From CAYVKM01 sp964452045 (lineage in GTDB: Bacteria > Calditrichota > Calditrichia > RBG-13-44-9), in NCBI GenBank assembly GCA_964452045.1, contig CAYVKM010000118.1, forward strand, positions 1 to 9,020: a stretch of DNA of 9,020 nucleotides. Direction: 5' to 3'. Positions within the stretch are counted from its first letter, which is position 1. Each line of letters begins with the position of its first letter. A program made the translations under genes and the position numbers. Below are positions 6,285-9,020 of the stretch, in pieces. The notes under the pieces are model-generated. The model did no database searches. It was not told the origin of the DNA and saw only the letters and a program-made list of their open reading frames with translations.

Positions 6285-6390
6285 TATAATATTAAGTATT
6301 CAGACGGTCACAATTTAATGTCTCTGCAAACAGAAACAAATTTTTATATCCAGGAAATTTTTTAGCCACGTTTCAAATTATTTTTGTCAA
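6285..6390 (-). repeat. Dispersed repeat with hairpin and TTGACA core, copy D
   Basis: Matches 785-889 over its full length. The conserved hairpin is at 6320-6337. Relative to copy C one stem base has changed, which gives a C-A mismatch on the plus strand but a G-U pair in RNA read from the minus strand. The core TTGACAAAAATAATTTG (read on the minus strand, left end of TTGACA at 6390) is shared with the cores at 7374 and 8712. The DinB gene starts 27 nt downstream of the repeat. The rest of the 6258-6522 gap holds a small GATTCC-CAACC-GGAATC hairpin near 6401-6419 and no gene. Confidence 0.65.
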
Positions 6391-6522
6391 TAAATAAATG
6401 AGATTCCGGTTGGGAATCCATTTGGTAAAATAGTTTATACCTCCAATCATACTTACACCTGGAAAAGATCTCCAACCATGGTATCTTGATTTTACAGGTA
6501 CATGGTTACTATTAGAACACAG

Positions 6523-7107
6523 TTATCGTCCCCAAATTGCTGACAGCCAGCAGAAAAAGCTACGGTTACCGGTAAGACGGATGTTGTCCAACTGGATGGA
6601 ATCATACTGGGCCGGCCCCATCGATGAATACCAGGTAAAGGCTATCTGAATAAATCCGCACCGGTAAGATGAGGGAATATTCCAGGACATGTTCTGCTGC
6701 AGGGGTGGATCCCCGGCACTCATGGTGTCTCCTATAACACCGATTGTCTGCGGCAACTTTCCGGGCTGCAGCATTAATATTTCAACTTTGTCTTCCCCGG
6801 CTCCAGCGCCTCGGGATTGAAAATAAACATCGGCGGACAAAACCAGTTTCCGGTATTTCCGGGCATCAATAACCGGACTGATCAACCAGACCAGGGTATC
6901 GATGAACTCATGGGACTTAGAGTGCACCCCGGCATATCTTCCGCTCCCCGGAGTGTCATTTGGGATTCCCGGATCGAGGTCAGGATAAAAAAGACCCCAG
7001 TAGCCCGCTTCAATTGGTTCTCCTCCGATACTCCAGGACTTAAATACCGGTCCTTTAAATCCGGGACCGCCCCCATCAAAATCTTCCGAAAAAACTATGG
7101 TTGCCAT
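6523..7107 (-). CDS. Unrecognised beta-rich protein, possibly jelly-roll adhesin/anchor-type domain
   Basis: A 194-residue protein whose start is well supported by AAAGGAGG upstream of the ATG at 7107. It is rich in Gly, aromatic residues and alternating strands: FSEDFDGGGPGF (6-17), LVWLISPVIDARKYRKLVLSADVYF (split as 72-83 and 84-96), IQIAFTWYSSMGPAQYDSIQLDNIRLTG (end at about 181). The start 'F-x-E-D-F-D' and the end 'LDNIRL' are typical of extracellular jelly-roll domains (cleaved-adhesin / choice-of-anchor type), but I have no firm family. It has no signal peptide and no sorting tail, unlike its upstream neighbours, and ends in an unrelated 13-residue tail. It may be a secreted-protein domain that lost its ends, or an independent intracellular protein. 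Confidence 0.6.
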   Translation of the reverse strand: MATIVFSEDFDGGGPGFKGPVFKSWSIGGEPIEAGYWGLFYPDLDPGIPNDTPGSGRYAGVHSKSHEFIDTLVWLISPVIDARKYRKLVLSADVYFQSRGAGAGEDKVEILMLQPGKLPQTIGVIGDTMSAGDPPLQQNMSWNIPSSYRCGFIQIAFTWYSSMGPAQYDSIQLDNIRLTGNRSFFCWLSAIWGR

Positions 7108-7148
7108 AACACTCCTCCTTTATTTAAACTATAAAGCTGAATACATAA

Positions 7149-7310
7149 CTAACCTGTTACTGTCCGGTATTCCCTGGCTTGTGAAACAGAATGATTGGAT
7201 CTGTGCCGGGCAGCCCCTTTATTTTGCCAAGTTGATTTATATCTGAAAAAATGGTTTTCGGTATGTGATGGAAAAATCTTTGAAGAAAATATATAGAAAC
7301 GAAGGTTCAT
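7149..7310 (-). other. Possible 53-codon leader ORF
   Basis: The ATG at 7310 is placed 5 nt after a GGGGGGAG ribosome-binding-site-like run and a GC hairpin. It reads MNLRFYIFSSKIFPSH, continues for 53 residues and stops 41 nt before the next gene start. A second ORF of nearly equal length starts at the homologous ATG at 8649. The sequence looks weakly coding, and it could instead be the fossil 5' end of an older secreted gene. Confidence 0.25.
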
Positions 7311-7311
7311 T

Positions 7312-7684
7312 AAACTCCCCCCGGGTTTTAACCGGTTTCTAAAGTAAATTACCAATTCCAAATATTTTTGTCAAGAGTTTAATGGAGGTAGAGAAAATTT
7401 TCTATTTCAAGTAAAGAGCGGGGATGTCAATCTAGTACTCTGTGCCCTTTTATTTCAGGAGCACCATTTTTCGCGTTTCGGTGGATCCATTGCTTTTCAA
7501 ACGGTATATGTAAACACCGGATGCTACCAAATTTCCGTCTCCATCATTACCATCCCAGACAATGAAATGATCTCCGGTAGCTAAATTACCGGAGAACAAT
7601 GTTTTCACTTTTTGCCCAAGAGTATTAAATATGGTGAGCTCAACCTTTCCCGCTCGTTCAATATAAAAAGGGATAGTGGTAGAA
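7312..7684 (-). repeat. Duplicated module, copy 1: sorting-tail coding end plus intergenic leader
   Basis: Matches 8651-9020 (offset 1336 in the coding part, 1339 at the leader end). In gene direction the copy covers the last 77 codons of the secreted-protein gene, the 3' gap, a TTGACA core (7369-7374), a hairpin CCGGGTT / AACCGG (7321-7335) and the GGGGGGAG run. The coding part differs at only about 9 of 77 residues. The intergenic part is more diverged but still aligns with few gaps. Confidence 0.8.
7346..7374 (-). promoter_or_regulatory. Candidate promoter, TTGACA with 17-bp spacer
   Basis: On the minus strand an exact TTGACA (7374-7369) is followed after 17 bp by TAATTT (7351-7346). The -35 box and following AAAATA-TTTG are conserved in four places in the window, whereas the -10 box matches the E. 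coli consensus poorly. It would drive the beta-rich protein through a leader of about 230 nt. Confidence 0.45.
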
Positions 7685-8451
7685 GCGTTGAACGGATTGG
7701 GATAATTCTGTTCTAAGGTAAACGATTTAGGTAAGATTTTTGACTCGGGTATTTTTGTTACGGTATTTTGTAAGGTGAACGGTAGTGGATTAGTCACAAA
7801 ATTGCTGTTTTGATAAGAAGAACTATGATAATATATCTCACCCATCCCATATAAAAAATCAACCGAATCTTTGAGGGCTGACCAATTAAGGTCAACTACT
7901 GTGATTACCCGTTGCCCCGGATAAGAAGAAAAGATATGAGTTCGATTTCCCTCGATTAAATAGATTGCATATATAAAACCTGAAAAAGAATCTCTTATAA
8001 AAAATGGATTAAAAACTTGGGTTTCCAAAGCAAAATTATTGCAGATTGGAGAATCAACATCAATTATTTGATATTGGACTCTTAGTAAAGAATCGGGGTC
8101 CACTATACTATCAATGTCCATGAATAGAAAACCAAAGGCAAAGTTTATCGTGGTTGTATCACTCCTCAAGGTAACAGTATCAGTTTCCAGGCATCTTATC
8201 GCTTCCATATAGTTATTGGGTTGCCAGCCTGAAAAGGGATGATGAATGAAATTACTAACTATGGTAGTATCACTGGTAAAATATTTAGGTTTACCAGTTT
8301 CCACATAGAGTTGCGGAGATACCTGTGGTACATTCATGTCTCTGGTCAGAACATACCGATGATGTAAAATAAGAGAACTCTGGGCATGAATCATTTCGGC
8401 AAAAAAGATGAAAATACAGAGAAGAAAGGTAAATTTTAAAGTAATGTTCAT
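7450..8451 (-). CDS. Secreted protein with FlgD-like / type A C-terminal sorting tail
   Basis: A 333-residue protein with a signal peptide (1-23, cleavage after MIHA). The central part (24-238) is beta-rich and I do not recognise it. From about 240 comes the tail: FTLEQNYPNPFN (244-255), a strand-rich FlgD-type Ig-like domain with VELTIFNTLGQKVKTLF (270-286), the acidic loop WDGNDGDGN (299-307), ASGVYIYRL (310-318) and the basic end TRKMVLLK (326-333). Such tails direct export across the outer membrane by type IX secretion in Bacteroidetes, and are inferred to do so in related phyla. The start at 8451 has AGAGGAG upstream. Its 3' end and the following intergenic DNA are nearly repeated in the next gene upstream (8786-9020). 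Confidence 0.85.
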   Translation of the reverse strand: MNITLKFTFLLCIFIFFAEMIHAQSSLILHHRYVLTRDMNVPQVSPQLYVETGKPKYFTSDTTIVSNFIHHPFSGWQPNNYMEAIRCLETDTVTLRSDTTTINFAFGFLFMDIDSIVDPDSLLRVQYQIIDVDSPICNNFALETQVFNPFFIRDSFSGFIYAIYLIEGNRTHIFSSYPGQRVITVVDLNWSALKDSVDFLYGMGEIYYHSSSYQNSNFVTNPLPFTLQNTVTKIPESKILPKSFTLEQNYPNPFNASTTIPFYIERAGKVELTIFNTLGQKVKTLFSGNLATGDHFIVWDGNDGDGNLVASGVYIYRLKSNGSTETRKMVLLK

Positions 8452-8490
8452 TGTATTTCTCCTCTTATTTATAAAAATATTAGTTTGAAC

Positions 8491-8649
8491 TTATGGATCA
8501 GATACGCAAAAGGTTAAGTGAAAAACACCTATACCCAGGCAATTGAACAATAAATCACTCCCGTGCTTATTTCGATATATTCCGATAAAGTGGGTATTTA
8601 TCTGTAAGGGTAATATCTGCAGAAGGGAAAATTTTAAACAGCACTGCAT
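8491..8649 (-). other. Possible 52-codon leader ORF
   Basis: It starts at the ATG homologous to the one at 7310, again 5 nt after GGGGGGAG and a perfect CCGGT-TATC-ACCGG hairpin (8660-8673). It reads MQCCLKFSLLQILPLQINTH, continues to 52 residues and stops 39 nt before the secreted-protein start. Apart from a weak F-S-x-x-x-I-x-P / N-x-H-F pattern it does not resemble the 7149-7310 ORF. The N-terminus is hydrophobic, as in a decayed signal peptide. Confidence 0.25.
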
Positions 8650-8683
8650 AAAACTCCCCCCGGTTATCACCGGTTTCCGAAGG

Positions 8684-8712
8684 AAGTTACGGTTTCAAAT
8701 TATTCTTGTCAA
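8684..8712 (-). promoter_or_regulatory. Candidate promoter, TTGACA with 17-bp spacer
   Basis: TTGACA (8712-8707) and TAACTT (8689-8684) on the minus strand with 17 bp between. They hold the same relative position in the duplicated module as 7346-7374. It would drive the secreted-protein gene at 7450-8451 through a leader of about 230 nt. Confidence 0.45.
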
Positions 8713-8785
8713 TAGTTTATTGGACAGTAAGGAAATTTTCTGTTTCAAGCAGATAAGAAGAATCTACATAGTGATTAACGCTCAA

Positions 8786-9020
8786 TTACTTCAGCAGCAC
8801 CATTTTGCGGGTCTCGGTAAATCCATTGCTTTTTAAACGGTATATGTAAACACCGGATGCCAGCATATTTCCATCTTTATCATTACCATCCCAGGCAACG
8901 AAATGGTCCCCGGAAGCCATATTACCGGAAAACAATGTTTTTACCTTTTGCCCAAGAGTATTAAATATGGTGAGCTCTACCTTTCCCGCCCGCTCAAGGT
9001 AAAACGGGATAGTGGTAGAA
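8786..9020 (-). CDS. Secreted protein with sorting tail, C-terminal fragment (cut by window edge)
   Basis: The last 77 codons of a paralogue of the 7450-8451 gene; the N-terminus lies beyond the right edge. It reads STTIPFYLERAGKVELTIFN, TLGQKVKTLFSGNMASGDHF, VAWDGNDKDGNMLASGVYIY, RLKSNGFTETRKMVLLK, then TAA. Only about nine residues differ from the neighbour's tail. This is the FlgD-like / type A sorting domain, so the protein is expected to be exported and anchored or released at the cell surface. What its body does cannot be seen. Confidence 0.85.
   Translation of the reverse strand, partial: STTIPFYLERAGKVELTIFNTLGQKVKTLFSGNMASGDHFVAWDGNDKDGNMLASGVYIYRLKSNGFTETRKMVLLK

Larger units (their letters stand above)
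8651..9020 (-). repeat. Duplicated module, copy 2 (cut by window edge)
   Basis: Partner of 7312-7684, with the same order of elements: coding end of a sorting-tail protein, 3' gap, TTGACA core (8707-8712), CCGGT hairpin and GGGGGGAG. The match still runs at the right edge, so the true repeat is longer. Confidence 0.8.

Noticed and set aside
6817..7134. A 105-codon plus-strand open frame
   Set aside because: Antisense shadow of the beta-rich protein, which has a strong ribosome-binding site on the minus strand.
8543..8836. A 97-codon plus-strand open frame
   Set aside because: It runs antisense across the duplicated leader and the coding end of the sorting-tail gene, without a convincing ribosome-binding site; the minus-strand reading explains the sequence better.

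Overview
The window is a stretch of AT-rich bacterial DNA in which every gene I can support reads leftwards (minus strand). The secreted proteins at the right end carry a C-terminal tail (NYPNPFN, WDGNDxDGN, ASGVYIYRL, TRKMVLLK). This is the FlgD-like / 'type A' sorting tail typical of the FCB assemblage (Bacteroidetes, Ignavibacteria, Calditrichaeota, KSB1, Marinimicrobia). A GH97 glycosidase at the left edge fits the same group. Most genes have clear Shine-Dalgarno sequences. I cannot name a genus, and the phylum placement is inference.

Layout, left to right. 1-659: 5' part of a secreted GH97 glycoside hydrolase. 660-1320: non-coding, with an attC-like repeat, a dispersed repeat and strong hairpins. 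1321-1542: a 4-oxalocrotonate-tautomerase-like enzyme with its own terminator. 1805-2099: the frame-broken remains of a small membrane protein. 2218-3192: a membrane-anchored transglutaminase-like protein. 3369-4429: a DinB-family protein followed by a SnoaL/NTF2-fold lipoprotein. 4606-5686: a second SnoaL-like protein followed by a class I methyltransferase. 5805-6257: a second DinB-family protein. 6523-7107: a beta-rich protein without a signal peptide. 7450-8451: a secreted protein with a sorting tail. 8786-9020: the C-terminal end of a second such protein, running off the right edge.

The left two thirds (659 to about 6260) look like an accessory region. They hold small unrelated one- or two-gene units, all in one direction, from families that are frequent in integron gene-cassette arrays (DinB, SnoaL-like, methyltransferase, tautomerase). 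Three of the gaps upstream of genes carry copies of one intergenic repeat: two 81-nt copies (682-762, 3226-3306) and a 35-nt end (5700-5734). Two of the three end in CGTTAGC just before the next gene, which resembles the R' end of an integron attC site. No integrase is in the window, so this is a hypothesis.

The right third has a different repeat architecture. The 3' end of each sorting-tail gene, the following intergenic region, a TTGACA-containing core, a GC hairpin and a GGGGGGAG ribosome-binding-site-like run are all duplicated (7312-7684 and 8651-9020), while the gene bodies differ. The TTGACA core also occurs upstream of the GH97 gene (785-889) and of the second DinB gene (6285-6390), where those two copies share about 100 nt including a hairpin. 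So four genes may be served by related promoter or leader modules.
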